Part shown: piece by piece, positions 37,960 through 46,402 of the stretch | Position numbering within the stretch: position 1 is the stretch's first letter | How the letters are laid out: every line of letters starts with the position of its first letter | Source: Bifidobacterium sp. ESL0732 | GTDB lineage: Bacteria > Actinomycetota > Actinomycetes > Actinomycetales > Bifidobacteriaceae | NCBI RefSeq assembly: GCF_029395535.1 | Contig: NZ_CP113920.1 | Coordinates: 1,798,001 to 1,862,000 of the forward strand | Length of the DNA: 64,000 nucleotides | Direction of reading: 5' to 3' | The notes under the pieces: generated by a model | The model's input: the letters and a program-made list of their open reading frames with translations, nothing else | What the model was told of the DNA's origin: nothing | Databases searched by the model: none | Program-made: the position numbers and the translations under genes

Positions 37960-38063
37960 AAGTTAAAAAGTATTTTTCAACTTATGCAATTTCTCAGACA
38001 AGTTGAAAAATACTTTTTAACTTAGTATTCTTTTATGAGAAGTTAAAAAATATTTTTCAACTT
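37960..38063. repeat. Three 24-bp palindromic elements at exact 40-bp spacing
   Basis: Near-palindromes of the form AAGTT...AACTT lie at 37960-37983, 38000-38023 and 38040-38063. The first and second are exact reverse complements of each other; the third differs from the first at one base. The centre of each is A/T only apart from single G or C bases. Starts are 40 bp apart, so all fall on the same helix face. The array ends 16 bases before the ATG of the DUF4143 ATPase gene, so it surely overlaps that gene's promoter or leader. Confidence 0.9.
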
Positions 38064-38079
38064 ATGCATTCGAGGCACC

Positions 38080-39276
38080 ATGATTGACAGACCGCAATAT
38101 CTCCGTCACTTGGAACAATGGCGGGACAAGCCCGTCATCAAGGTGGTCACCGGCGTGCGACGCTGCGGCAAATCAACCATTCTGGAACTGTTCAGCAAAC
38201 AACTCGTTGCTGGTGGCGTGCCACAAGACCGCATCATCTCCATCAATCTGGAACGACTCGAAAATGAGCCACTGCTCGACTATCATCGGCTTCACGAATT
38301 CATCATCGAGCATTGCCAAGGTGTGGGAATGTACTATGTGATGCTTGATGAAATCCAAAACGTACCGGACTTCCAAAAGGTCCTCGACAGTCTGCAGACC
38401 CGCCAAAACATCGACCTGTACGTCACCGGCTCAAACGCAATGCTGCTGAGCGGCACGCTCGCCACGCTGATTTCCGGCAGATACGTTGAGATACCGGTTA
38501 TGCCACTTTCATTCGACGAATATCGTTCGGCCGCGCCGAAAGACGAATCAGTTCAACGCACCTGGTCACGCTACATCCATGACGGGGCTTTCCCCGCGAC
38601 CACAGAATTCAATGGCGACGACACCCTCATCCACGATTATCTGGAAGGCATCCTCAACACCATTCTTATCAAGGACGTCTCACAACGTCTAGGAAGCACC
38701 CGCACAGGAGCGGTGGAAGCAGTCACCCGTTTCATGTTCGATAACATCGGCAATCTGACAACGGCGAAAACCATCAGCGACACCATGACCTCGTTCGGTA
38801 CACGCATCTCGGCACCTACGGTAACCAATCTGTTGGAGGCGCTCTGCTCCGCGTTCATCTTCTACCCGGCCCAGCGCTACGATGTGAAAGGCAAGCGAAT
38901 CCTCAAGCAGGAACGCAAATACTACGCCGTAGATATGGGCCTGCGTCGCATACTCATTTCCGGCAAGGTCCGCGACACCGGCAGAATTCTGGAAAACATC
39001 GTGTTCCTTGAACTCAAGCGTCGCACAAGAACGGTATATGTCGGACAAAGCGCCAGCGGAGAAATCGATTTCGTCACCAATGGCGTGAATGGCCCCGCCT
39101 ACTATCAGGTCTCGGAATCGGTTCACATCCCCAAAACCCTGGAGCGCGAGCTCTCCTCGTTCCATGGCATCGACGACAACTACCCCAAGACCCTCATCAC
39201 CTTGGACGACGAACGACCCACCAGTCACGAAGGCATCCGCCAGGTTTACGCCCTCGATTGGCTGTTGGAGGGATAA
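38080..39276 (+). CDS. AAA ATPase with DUF4143 domain
   Basis: The 398-residue protein has an N-terminal AAA_14 ATPase domain: Walker A VVTGVRRCGKST near 22-33, Walker B YYVMLDEIQ near 85-93 and TGSNAMLL near 115. The C-terminal DUF4143 domain (about 200-385) has a PD-(D/E)XK-like look around GEIDFVTNG. Such genes are widespread, often multicopy, in bacteria and archaea, and their function is unsettled; they are seen in mobile or defence regions. GAGG lies 4 bases before the ATG. It is bracketed by the 24-bp palindromes upstream and a 23-bp-period array downstream. Confidence 0.88.
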   Translation: MIDRPQYLRHLEQWRDKPVIKVVTGVRRCGKSTILELFSKQLVAGGVPQDRIISINLERLENEPLLDYHRLHEFIIEHCQGVGMYYVMLDEIQNVPDFQKVLDSLQTRQNIDLYVTGSNAMLLSGTLATLISGRYVEIPVMPLSFDEYRSAAPKDESVQRTWSRYIHDGAFPATTEFNGDDTLIHDYLEGILNTILIKDVSQRLGSTRTGAVEAVTRFMFDNIGNLTTAKTISDTMTSFGTRISAPTVTNLLEALCSAFIFYPAQRYDVKGKRILKQERKYYAVDMGLRRILISGKVRDTGRILENIVFLELKRRTRTVYVGQSASGEIDFVTNGVNGPAYYQVSESVHIPKTLERELSSFHGIDDNYPKTLITLDDERPTSHEGIRQVYALDWLLEG

Positions 39277-39786
39277 AACAAGAAAACACAGTAGAAAAAT
39301 GGAGATTTTAGAGAGCCCGCTCTCCCGCTATTCCACAATTAACATAACTCCTACTACCCAATTAACATAACTTCTACTCCACAATTAACATAGATTTCAA
39401 CGGATAATTTGCACTGGATTGATTACCTGTTTCATATAGAATATCTACCCCAGCGAAGTGAACCGTACGGCTTGTCACTAGATCGCAGTTCAAACTCATG
39501 AAACAAAATTATTTACTATTTCAATGCCCTAATTCCTGCATAGGCTTACACAAATATATTTGTTAAATTTGCGCCTTGATCGGTCGTTGAAAAAGATCAA
39601 TCTCGGTAACCATCAGAAATTTACTTTTTGAAAAACAATCCGCATCCCCCACTGATATTGCTTTTAAAACAATCTCTCCCCATATATCAAGCAACAATAG
39701 TCGCACAATCAATCAGCAATAGTTGCAAAACAAGTGCCCTTTCGCGCTATCCTGGACGTAACGTTTTTTCAAAGGATGTTATTGAT
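39277..39786. other. AT-rich gap downstream of DUF4143 gene
   Basis: No gene is supported in these 510 bases, which are clearly AT-richer than the flanks. The left part carries the 23-bp tandem array (39336-39403); the right part should hold the promoter of the Nudix-helicase pair. Confidence 0.5.
39336..39403. repeat. 23-bp period tandem repeat (3 units)
   Basis: CAATTAACATAACT or a close variant begins at 39336, 39359 and 39382, a constant 23-bp step. The first two units are nearly identical over their full length (CTCCTACTACC versus CTTCTACTCCA tails); the third decays after CAATTAACATA. It looks like an iteron or multi-site operator remnant rather than a CRISPR. Confidence 0.8.
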
Positions 39787-40206
39787 ATGGGTACTGCGCC
39801 AGTGCAGGTCGTCGGAGCTGCGATAAGAAGGAATGGCACAATTCTTTGTGCGCAACGAGGGCCATCAAAATCTTTGGCCGGGTATTGGGAATTTCCTGGC
39901 GGGAAAATCGAACGCGGTGAAACACCAGAGGAAGCGTTACGACGTGAAATCAAAGAAGAACTGCTCTGTGATATCAAAGTTGGTCCCAAAATATGTTCAA
40001 CCCAGCAACACTATGATTTCGGGACTATTGAACTTACCACCTTTTTATGCTCCCTTGTCGATAGTGAACCCGAACTCACCGAACACACCCAACTTCGTTG
40101 GATTTCTCAAAGCAAACTCAAAACACTGAATTGGGCTCCAGCCGATCGAGAAACGGCACAACATCTAGCGGTGGCGAACCGGACAGGCGAGAAAAACGAT
40201 GACTGA
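39787..40206 (+). CDS. Nudix hydrolase, MutT-like
   Basis: The 139-residue protein has VGAAIRRNGTILCAQRG at the start and the Nudix box GGKIERGETPEEALRREIKE followed by E-L-L, where the usual box glycine after EEx is replaced by leucine. MutT-type enzymes of this size hydrolyse (deoxy)nucleoside triphosphates, including oxidised or methylated ones. AGGA lies 10 bases before the ATG. Its last 8 bases overlap the start of the PLD-helicase gene, so the two are translationally coupled and probably act together. Confidence 0.9.
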   Translation: MGTAPVQVVGAAIRRNGTILCAQRGPSKSLAGYWEFPGGKIERGETPEEALRREIKEELLCDIKVGPKICSTQQHYDFGTIELTTFLCSLVDSEPELTEHTQLRWISQSKLKTLNWAPADRETAQHLAVANRTGEKNDD

Positions 40207-43200
40207 ACACGAAACAAACAAGAAAGACACGACCAACGAAACCGTATCCTCAAACGATTCGTTGGTGGAAGCGATAACCTCAGGATTCATCCATCAAAAT
40301 CCCAATGCCGACAATACGCTTACGCCGACTCTCATTGCGAATCGCAACGGGTTGACCATGGAAGAATCCATTGAGTCAGAATTGGATCAGTGCCATGATT
40401 TCGACATGTCTGTCGCATTCCTCAACAACGAGGAACTCAAAAGCCTCAAACAATATTTTCTGAATTTCGGTAAAGAAACAAGCGAGCGATCAGGTCGCAT
40501 CATCACCTCTACCTATAACTATTTCAACAAACCTGAAGCCTTCAAAACTCTTCTGCAAATTCAGGCTCGCACCAATATCAAGATATATATTTGGCAAGCC
40601 GACTCTGAAAATCACGGTTCGACCTCGATACCAAGCTATCGATATCATCCAAAAGGGTATGTCTTCCGCCGTCGCACCGAAAGCGGAGAAGAACTGGATT
40701 CAACCTACATTGGCAGCTCGAATCTGACATCCAGTGCGCTCAAGCTTAACAAAGAATGGAACCTCAGGGTTTCCTCACAGACCAACAGCGGTCTGACTCG
40801 ACAAATCAACAACGAGATCGATGACCAGTTGAGCGAATCGGTGCAGCTCACGGACGAATGGCTGAAACAATACGAGGAAGATTTCAAACATTATGCTCCT
40901 GTGCAACGAGTCCTGCCACAACATAAAATCACGAAAATCGAACCCAACGCCATGCAGCAGGAAGCGTTGATGAATCTGGCTCAGCTGAGAAAAGCCGGAG
41001 AGAGCCAAGCCATCATCGTTTCGGCCACGGGAACCGGCAAAACATATCTTTCGGCATTTGACGTGCGTCAATGCAAGCCAAAGCGGATGCTTTACGTCGC
41101 CCAACAGCAACAGATACTCAAGAAATCCATGGAGTCCTATCAGAAAGTGCTCGGTTGTGAAGATAGCGATCTTGGCTTGCTCTCGGGAACAAGTAAGCAA
41201 GGCGATCGCAAATATGTCTTCGCAACGGTGCAAACGCTCGTCAACAATTTGGATTCCTACGAACCAAATTCTTTCGACTATATTCTTATTGACGAGGCAC
41301 ATCATTCCGCAGCAGATTCCTACAGGAAAGTGCTGAGTCATTTCACGCCCGATTTTCTTCTCGGGATGACGGCGACACCAGAACGGACAGACGACGCCGA
41401 CATCTTCGGCCTGTTCGGCAACAACATTGCCTATAACATTCGCCTCCAACGAGCGCTGGAAGAGAACATGCTGTGTCCGTTCCATTATTACGGCGTTCAT
41501 GAGTATATCGAGGACAAGCCTGATCCAAGCACCATAGGTGAGCTCAATAGACGCATCGACGTGGCACAAACCGGAGAGCGCACGGCGCTCAATGAATGGA
41601 TACAGAAACTGGTGTCGCCGCAGCGCGTCCACTACATCATCGACAGATTGCAGACTTATGAAGATCCAGGAACCCCGGTAAAAGGCTTGGTCTTTTGTAG
41701 CTTGCAGAAAGAGGCAAAAGAACTCTCGGCCTTGTTCAATGCTCAATGGAATCAGCAAGCCGAACGAAAATATCACACGGCAGCTGTCACCGGCGATAAT
41801 GCCGTCGACCGAGACGAAGCTATCAGGCAGCTTGAAAACGGCGGACTTGACTACATCTTCACCGTCGATCTCTTCAACGAAGGCGTCGATATCCCCTCGC
41901 TGAACCAGATCGTGATGCTGCGCCAGACCAAATCCAGCATCGTGTTCACACAGCAACTCGGTCGAGGCCTGCGTAAATATCCCGGCAAGGAATCCGTCAC
42001 CATCATCGACTTCATCGGTAACTACGCCAACAACTATCTCATCCCCATCGCCCTGTATGGCAATACCGGAGATCGAGACATCGAACGCAAAAATCTACAG
42101 CGAAAAACAATCGGCCTCTCTTCGGTGAGTTTCGATCCTATCGCCGAGAAAAGAGTGCTGGCATCCATCGACAAGGCTGATCTTTCTGAAATGCAGCTGC
42201 TTTCCAGCCAATACCGGCAACTACGAAACCAGCTGAACCGCATCCCCATGCTTACCGATTTCGCCAAAACCGATCCATCGTTGATTTATACATTGGCTGA
42301 CAAGAAGGACAGCTATCTGCAGTTCGTCCGTTCCCGCGAGCAAAGCCTTTCGAGAGGCAAGAACACGCAGACGTCATATCTGGAACTGCTGCAACCGACC
42401 GACGCGCGCGAAGACGGTATTCTTAAAATGCTGACCTCAACATTACTGCGCGGATTGCGACCACATGAGTTAATGATTCTGGCGAACCTTTGCGATATCA
42501 CGTTGCCGGACCCATCGAACACCTCGGTTGAGCATCATATCGCTCGTTACCTTGGGCCTGATTCCTATCACGAGCTCTCAGCCGAAAATCTGAGAGCAAT
42601 GCTGTCGACTCGATTTTCCCAGGCGGACAACAGCCCGGAGCAGATCACACAAGCATTCCACGTGCTTGATCTGACGTATTTCACTACGAAAAACAAAGAA
42701 CGCTTCGGCAATGTGCCGCTGATACGTCAGACCGAAAACGGTACATTCATCCTCGAGGATTGGCTGCTGCAATCGCTACGCTCAAATTCAACGTTCGCCC
42801 AGTTCTTCGCCGATACCATACAAGCAGGCCTGTTTAACTGCCAGGAACGATACAAGCAAATCTCAAATACGTCACTCGAACGCACACGCGGATTTATCTA
42901 TGGAGAGAAATACAGTATCTTCGACGTCATGAGGCTGTGCGGATGGAAGAACGAGCAGGTACCGCAAAACGTGGGCGGTTACAAGCTTGACCGTGAGACG
43001 GATTCATTGCCCATTTTCATCAAATACGAAGCAAGCCAGTATGGTGACCGATTCCTCAACACCAGCGAAATCGAATGGTTCAGCAAGAATCAGAGAACGT
43101 TGAACTCAAATGAATTTGTCTGGCTCATGACCAATGCCAAAGGACCGGAATGGCAACGTTCTCACTTCGTCCCGATCTTCATTCGTCGTAAACAAGAGGA

Positions 43201-43375
43201 GAAGGAAAAGACCTATTATTACGTCGGCCATGTCGCCGCCATCGCCGACATCCATCCGGACCATAACCTTGCTGACGATGGGAAGGAGCTGAATGTCGTC
43301 ATCTCTACGCTTCGTCTCGACAAGCCCGTCGACCCGGAGCTGTTTAGACACCTGACCGGCAAATCCGCTTTATAG
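40199..43375 (+). CDS. PLD-nuclease / SF2 helicase / DUF3427 fusion protein
   Basis: The 1058-residue protein has three parts. A phospholipase-D-like nuclease domain at about 40-215 carries H150-x-K152 and G172-SSN. An SF2 DEAD/DEAH helicase at about 250-640 has Walker A SATGTGKT (275-282), DEAH (365-368), MTATPER (390-396) and QLGRGLRK (585-592). The C-terminal DUF3427-like domain spans about 860-1050. This is the known HKD-nuclease-plus-helicase architecture. It overlaps the Nudix gene by 8 bases. Unlike the Mokosh type II defence protein, PLD is N-terminal. A role in DNA or phage defence is inferred from architecture and neighbourhood, not shown. Confidence 0.88.
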   Translation: MTEHETNKKDTTNETVSSNDSLVEAITSGFIHQNPNADNTLTPTLIANRNGLTMEESIESELDQCHDFDMSVAFLNNEELKSLKQYFLNFGKETSERSGRIITSTYNYFNKPEAFKTLLQIQARTNIKIYIWQADSENHGSTSIPSYRYHPKGYVFRRRTESGEELDSTYIGSSNLTSSALKLNKEWNLRVSSQTNSGLTRQINNEIDDQLSESVQLTDEWLKQYEEDFKHYAPVQRVLPQHKITKIEPNAMQQEALMNLAQLRKAGESQAIIVSATGTGKTYLSAFDVRQCKPKRMLYVAQQQQILKKSMESYQKVLGCEDSDLGLLSGTSKQGDRKYVFATVQTLVNNLDSYEPNSFDYILIDEAHHSAADSYRKVLSHFTPDFLLGMTATPERTDDADIFGLFGNNIAYNIRLQRALEENMLCPFHYYGVHEYIEDKPDPSTIGELNRRIDVAQTGERTALNEWIQKLVSPQRVHYIIDRLQTYEDPGTPVKGLVFCSLQKEAKELSALFNAQWNQQAERKYHTAAVTGDNAVDRDEAIRQLENGGLDYIFTVDLFNEGVDIPSLNQIVMLRQTKSSIVFTQQLGRGLRKYPGKESVTIIDFIGNYANNYLIPIALYGNTGDRDIERKNLQRKTIGLSSVSFDPIAEKRVLASIDKADLSEMQLLSSQYRQLRNQLNRIPMLTDFAKTDPSLIYTLADKKDSYLQFVRSREQSLSRGKNTQTSYLELLQPTDAREDGILKMLTSTLLRGLRPHELMILANLCDITLPDPSNTSVEHHIARYLGPDSYHELSAENLRAMLSTRFSQADNSPEQITQAFHVLDLTYFTTKNKERFGNVPLIRQTENGTFILEDWLLQSLRSNSTFAQFFADTIQAGLFNCQERYKQISNTSLERTRGFIYGEKYSIFDVMRLCGWKNEQVPQNVGGYKLDRETDSLPIFIKYEASQYGDRFLNTSEIEWFSKNQRTLNSNEFVWLMTNAKGPEWQRSHFVPIFIRRKQEEKEKTYYYVGHVAAIADIHPDHNLADDGKELNVVISTLRLDKPVDPELFRHLTGKSAL

Positions 43376-43394
43376 CGAATGGGCCTATATATCG

Positions 43395-43492
43395 CTGCGA
43401 CGTTGATTTACTTTCCAAAACGTTGCAAAAGACGGTGTTTGCAACGTGTAAAACGTCGCAGAAAGCACCTTTTGAAGTGCGTAAAACGTCGC
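43395..43492. repeat. Nested inverted and direct repeats behind helicase gene
   Basis: Outer arms CTGCGACGTT (43395-43404) and AACGTCGCAG (43452-43461) enclose inner arms ACGTTGCAAA (43420-43429) and TTTGCAACGT (43438-43447), all perfect. GTAAAACGTCGC occurs twice, at 43448-43459 and 43481-43492, 33 bases apart. The block starts 20 bases after the helicase stop. It could be a terminator, but the direct copies suggest a protein-binding or mobile-element function. Confidence 0.7.
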
Positions 43493-43607
43493 GGCACAGC
43501 TCACAAACTCTTATATTTCAAGGGTTTACGAGAACAGTGACAACAATATTAAAATTCCAGAGGTTTTTACCTCTCAGCAAGGGGAATAAAACACCTTGCC
43601 AAACAAC

Positions 43608-43646
43608 ATTGGCCGGGCTTGTTGCGGAGAGACAAGACCGGCCAAT
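43608..43646 (-). terminator. Terminator of adh1
   Basis: ATTGGCCGG-GCTTGT (43608-43622) pairs with 43632-43646 with a single mismatch over 15 bp, 76 bases past the adh1 stop. Confidence 0.6.
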
Positions 43647-43721
43647 GAGGGTTATTCAATTACTGATACGCATTCGGCGACCGCGACGAGTGGGGCCGGT
43701 GCCGAACGCGAAACTAAGCGA

Positions 43722-44837
43722 TCAGAACTCGGTGATGACGGAGCGGATGACCTTGCCCTGCTTGAGCTGGACGTAGGCCTCGTCGATCTGGCTGAGGTTG
43801 ATGTGCTGGCTGACGATGTCGTGCATGTTCAGGCGGCCGTCGACGGCGAGGTCGGCATACATCGGGATGTCGTGCTTGATGTTGGTCGAGCCCATCCAGA
43901 CGCCCTTGAAGCCGCGCTGGTGCACCAGCAGGTCGGCCGGGTTGATCTCGAGGTTGATGGTCGCGTCGGGCTTGGCCAGGCCGATGCAGTAGGCGGTGCC
44001 GTCAACGCCGAGCATATCCCAGCACTGCTTCATCGTCGACTCGAAGCCGATGGCCTCGAACGCCTCGTCCACACCGCCGTCGGTGAGCTCGCGCACCTTG
44101 GCGACCGGGTCCTCGTTGGAGGAGTTGACCACGTCGGTGGCACCGAACTTCTTCGCGAACTCGAGTTTGTTGTCGAGCAGGTCGATGGCGATGATCTTCT
44201 TGGCGCCGCAGATGCGAGCGCCGGAGATGATGTTGAGGCCGATGCCACCAGTGCCGACCACGGCCACGGTGTCGCCGGGACGAACGTGCGCGGTGTTGAT
44301 GGCAGCACCCGCGCCGGTGATGGTGGCGCAGCCGATGCAGGCGGCCTCGTCCCACTTGACCTCGTTGTTGACCACGGCGAGCTGGTTTTCATGGATCAGC
44401 GCCTTCTCGGCGAAACCGCCGGTGCCGAAGGCCTGCGTGATCGGGCGGCCGTCGGGGAAGGACAGGCGCGGCTTCTCGCCGGGCTTGCGCACGCACTCCT
44501 GCTGCTGCGAGCAGGACTGCGGATGGCCGTTGAGGCAGTTGGCGCAATGGCCGCACACCTGCTCGAGCGAGGCGACGACGTGATCGCCGACCTTGATGCC
44601 CTGGACTTCGGGGCCAACAGCCTCGACAATGCCGGCTACTTCATGGCCGATGACGGCCGGGAACGGGAAGAATTGGTCGTCGTCCTCGACCAGATGCAGA
44701 TCGGAATGGCACAGGCCGCTCGCCTGAACGTCCACCAGAACCTCGGCGCCAATCGGGTCGTCGATGATAATCTCTTCCGGCTGAGCAAATCCCTTGCCGA
44801 TGCCGTACGCTACGGATGCCTTGATCTTTTGTGGCAT
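43722..44837 (-). CDS. Zinc alcohol dehydrogenase, copy 1
   Basis: The 371-residue MDR-family enzyme has catalytic zinc ligands in GLCHSD and GHEVAG (about 41-68), structural-zinc cysteines in CGHCANCLNGHPQSC (about 93-107), and the NAD-binding VAVVGTGGIGLNII near 180. The ATG at 44837 follows GAGGAG at a 7-base spacing. It is AdhP/AdhA-like, interconverting ethanol or other primary alcohols and aldehydes to recycle NAD. A close paralogue lies immediately upstream on the same strand. Confidence 0.94.
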   Translation of the reverse strand: MPQKIKASVAYGIGKGFAQPEEIIIDDPIGAEVLVDVQASGLCHSDLHLVEDDDQFFPFPAVIGHEVAGIVEAVGPEVQGIKVGDHVVASLEQVCGHCANCLNGHPQSCSQQQECVRKPGEKPRLSFPDGRPITQAFGTGGFAEKALIHENQLAVVNNEVKWDEAACIGCATITGAGAAINTAHVRPGDTVAVVGTGGIGLNIISGARICGAKKIIAIDLLDNKLEFAKKFGATDVVNSSNEDPVAKVRELTDGGVDEAFEAIGFESTMKQCWDMLGVDGTAYCIGLAKPDATINLEINPADLLVHQRGFKGVWMGSTNIKHDIPMYADLAVDGRLNMHDIVSQHINLSQIDEAYVQLKQGKVIRSVITEF

Positions 44838-45075
44838 AGTTACGCTCCTCAATTCTTTGAAATGTAACGTAAGTCACATTACAACATAGGAATCGAATGA
44901 CGCAACCATTTTCGAATCGTCGCGTTTCCACAACAATTGTTCACATTCTCGACGCAGAAGAATCACATCACACAATCAACAACTGGACATAAGTACACAA
45001 AACAAATCAAAATATACCATTAACCCAAAATAGTAAAACCGCAAATTCACGACATCGCGACACAATGAAAACCAT

Positions 45076-45128
45076 AAAGGAATCAATCAAACCAGCTCGA
45101 CAGGTTTGATACATTCATCGATTCCTTT
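45076..45128. promoter_or_regulatory. Two-tier inverted repeat upstream of adh1
   Basis: Outer arms AAAGGAATC/GATTCCTTT (45076-45084, 45120-45128) flank inner arms ATCAAACC/GGTTTGAT (45086-45093, 45103-45110), both perfect. It lies about 240 bases upstream of the adh1 start and 155 past the adh2 stop, so it may be a terminator for adh2 or a regulator site for adh1. Confidence 0.5.
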
Positions 45129-45184
45129 ACACCCCAACAATAGAATCAAGCAGATCGGTTCAAACGACAAACAAGAAAAAATGA

Positions 45185-45216
45185 GCCGGTCCCAAGCCTT
45201 CCAGGCAGGTACCGGC
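45185..45216 (-). terminator. Hairpin after adh2
   Basis: GCCGGT/ACCGGC close a hairpin with an inner GCCT-TCC-AGGC stem, 68 bases past the adh2 stop. The T-run is poor. Confidence 0.45.
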
Positions 45217-45283
45217 CCAAATACAGGCAATGCGGCGATCGGCTATAGGCCAAACGCAACCGCCGCATCGCCGAAAGCGAATG

Positions 45284-46402
45284 TCAGAACTCGGTGATGA
45301 CCGAACGGATGACCTCGCCCTTCTGCAGCTGGTCATAGCCCTGGTTAATCTGGCCGAGGTTGATATTCTGACTAATCAGATCCTTCATGTTGAGACGCCC
45401 GTCGACCACGAAATCGGCATACATCGGCAAATCATGCTTGATGTTGGTCGAGCCCATCGACACACCGCGCAGCCCCTTCTCGGGAACGAGGATGCTCGCA
45501 GTGTCGACGTCGATGGTCAGTTTCGAGCCCGGATTGGACATGCCGATGCAATAGGTCGTGCCATGCATGCCCAGCATATCCCACGCCTGCTTGACCGTAG
45601 CCGGGAAGCCGATGACTTCAAACGACTTGTCGACACCGCCGTTGGTAAGCTCACGAACCTTGGCGACCGGATCCTCCTTCTTGGAGTTGACCACATCGGT
45701 CGCGCCGAACTTACGAGCGAACTCAAGCTTATTATCGAGAATGTCAATCGCGATAATCTTGCTGGCACCGGCAATTCTGGCACCGGAAATCACGTTGAGG
45801 CCGACACCGCCCGTGCCGACGACGGCCACAGTATCGCCAGGACGGACATGCGCCGTATTGATCGCCGCGCCGGCACCGGTAATCGTCGCGCAACCCAGGC
45901 AGGCGGCCTGATCCCACGGCACTTGGTCGTTGATCACAGCGAGCTGGTTCTCGTGAATCAGCGCCTTCTCGGCAAATCCGCCAATGCCCCATCCTTGGTA
46001 AATCGGACGTCCATCGGGGAAGGAAAGGCGCGGGGTCTCATCCGCGCCACGCACGCATTCCTGGGGCTGAGTACAGACCTCAGGATGACCGTTCAAGCAG
46101 TTCGCGCAATGGCCGCATACCTGTTCTAGGGACGCGACGACACGATCACCGACCTTCAAGCCGGACACAAATGGCCCAACCGCTTCGACCACACCGGAAA
46201 CCTCATGTCCCAAAATCATGGGGAACGAGAATCCGAGCGCATTACCATCATCGACAACATGCAGATCAGAATGGCATAGACCTGATCCCTTGATGTCAAC
46301 CAGTACCTCAGCGCCCTTCGGATCATCAATCACTACATCTTCAGGCTCTGAGAAACCTTGATTCAAACCATACGAAACCGACGCCTTAATTGTTTGCGGC
46401 AT
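45284..46402 (-). CDS. Zinc alcohol dehydrogenase, copy 2
   Basis: The 372-residue enzyme closely matches copy 1 along its whole length, with the same zinc ligands (GLCHSD, GHEVSG, CGHCANCLNGHPEVC) and VAVVGTGGVGLNVI. AAGGAG lies 8 bases before the ATG. The upstream regions of the two copies differ, and the two genes use codons slightly differently, so the duplication is not recent. It probably serves the same reaction with different regulation or substrate range. Confidence 0.94.
   Translation of the reverse strand: MPQTIKASVSYGLNQGFSEPEDVVIDDPKGAEVLVDIKGSGLCHSDLHVVDDGNALGFSFPMILGHEVSGVVEAVGPFVSGLKVGDRVVASLEQVCGHCANCLNGHPEVCTQPQECVRGADETPRLSFPDGRPIYQGWGIGGFAEKALIHENQLAVINDQVPWDQAACLGCATITGAGAAINTAHVRPGDTVAVVGTGGVGLNVISGARIAGASKIIAIDILDNKLEFARKFGATDVVNSKKEDPVAKVRELTNGGVDKSFEVIGFPATVKQAWDMLGMHGTTYCIGMSNPGSKLTIDVDTASILVPEKGLRGVSMGSTNIKHDLPMYADFVVDGRLNMKDLISQNINLGQINQGYDQLQKGEVIRSVITEF

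Larger units (their letters stand above)
43376..43721. other. Palindrome-rich gap after the helicase gene
   Basis: No gene lies in these 346 bases. They contain nested inverted repeats (43395-43492) behind the helicase stop and the adh1 terminator (43608-43646). Confidence 0.5.
44838..45283. other. Gap between the two adh genes
   Basis: These 446 bases hold a two-tier palindrome (45076-45128) and a hairpin (45185-45216) and otherwise no gene; the rest is AT-rich promoter sequence for adh1. Confidence 0.45.

Noticed and set aside
39336..39403. Possible CRISPR array
   Set aside because: The three units repeat head to tail at 23 bp with no unique spacers and no cas genes, so this is a simple tandem repeat.
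40199..43375. Assignment as Mokosh type II defence protein
   Set aside because: Mokosh type II has the PLD domain at the C-terminus of an RNA helicase. Here PLD is N-terminal and the C-terminus is DUF3427-like.
33220..43700. Genomic island integrated at tRNA-Arg(CCT)
   Set aside because: The tRNA 3' end faces the other way (towards lower coordinates), no integrase is present, and no second copy of the tRNA end was seen to the right. Accessory genes there are interrupted by ordinary metabolic genes.
43722..46402. Recent gene duplication by unequal crossover
   Set aside because: The two alcohol dehydrogenases differ at many positions across their length and in their flanks, so the duplication is old.
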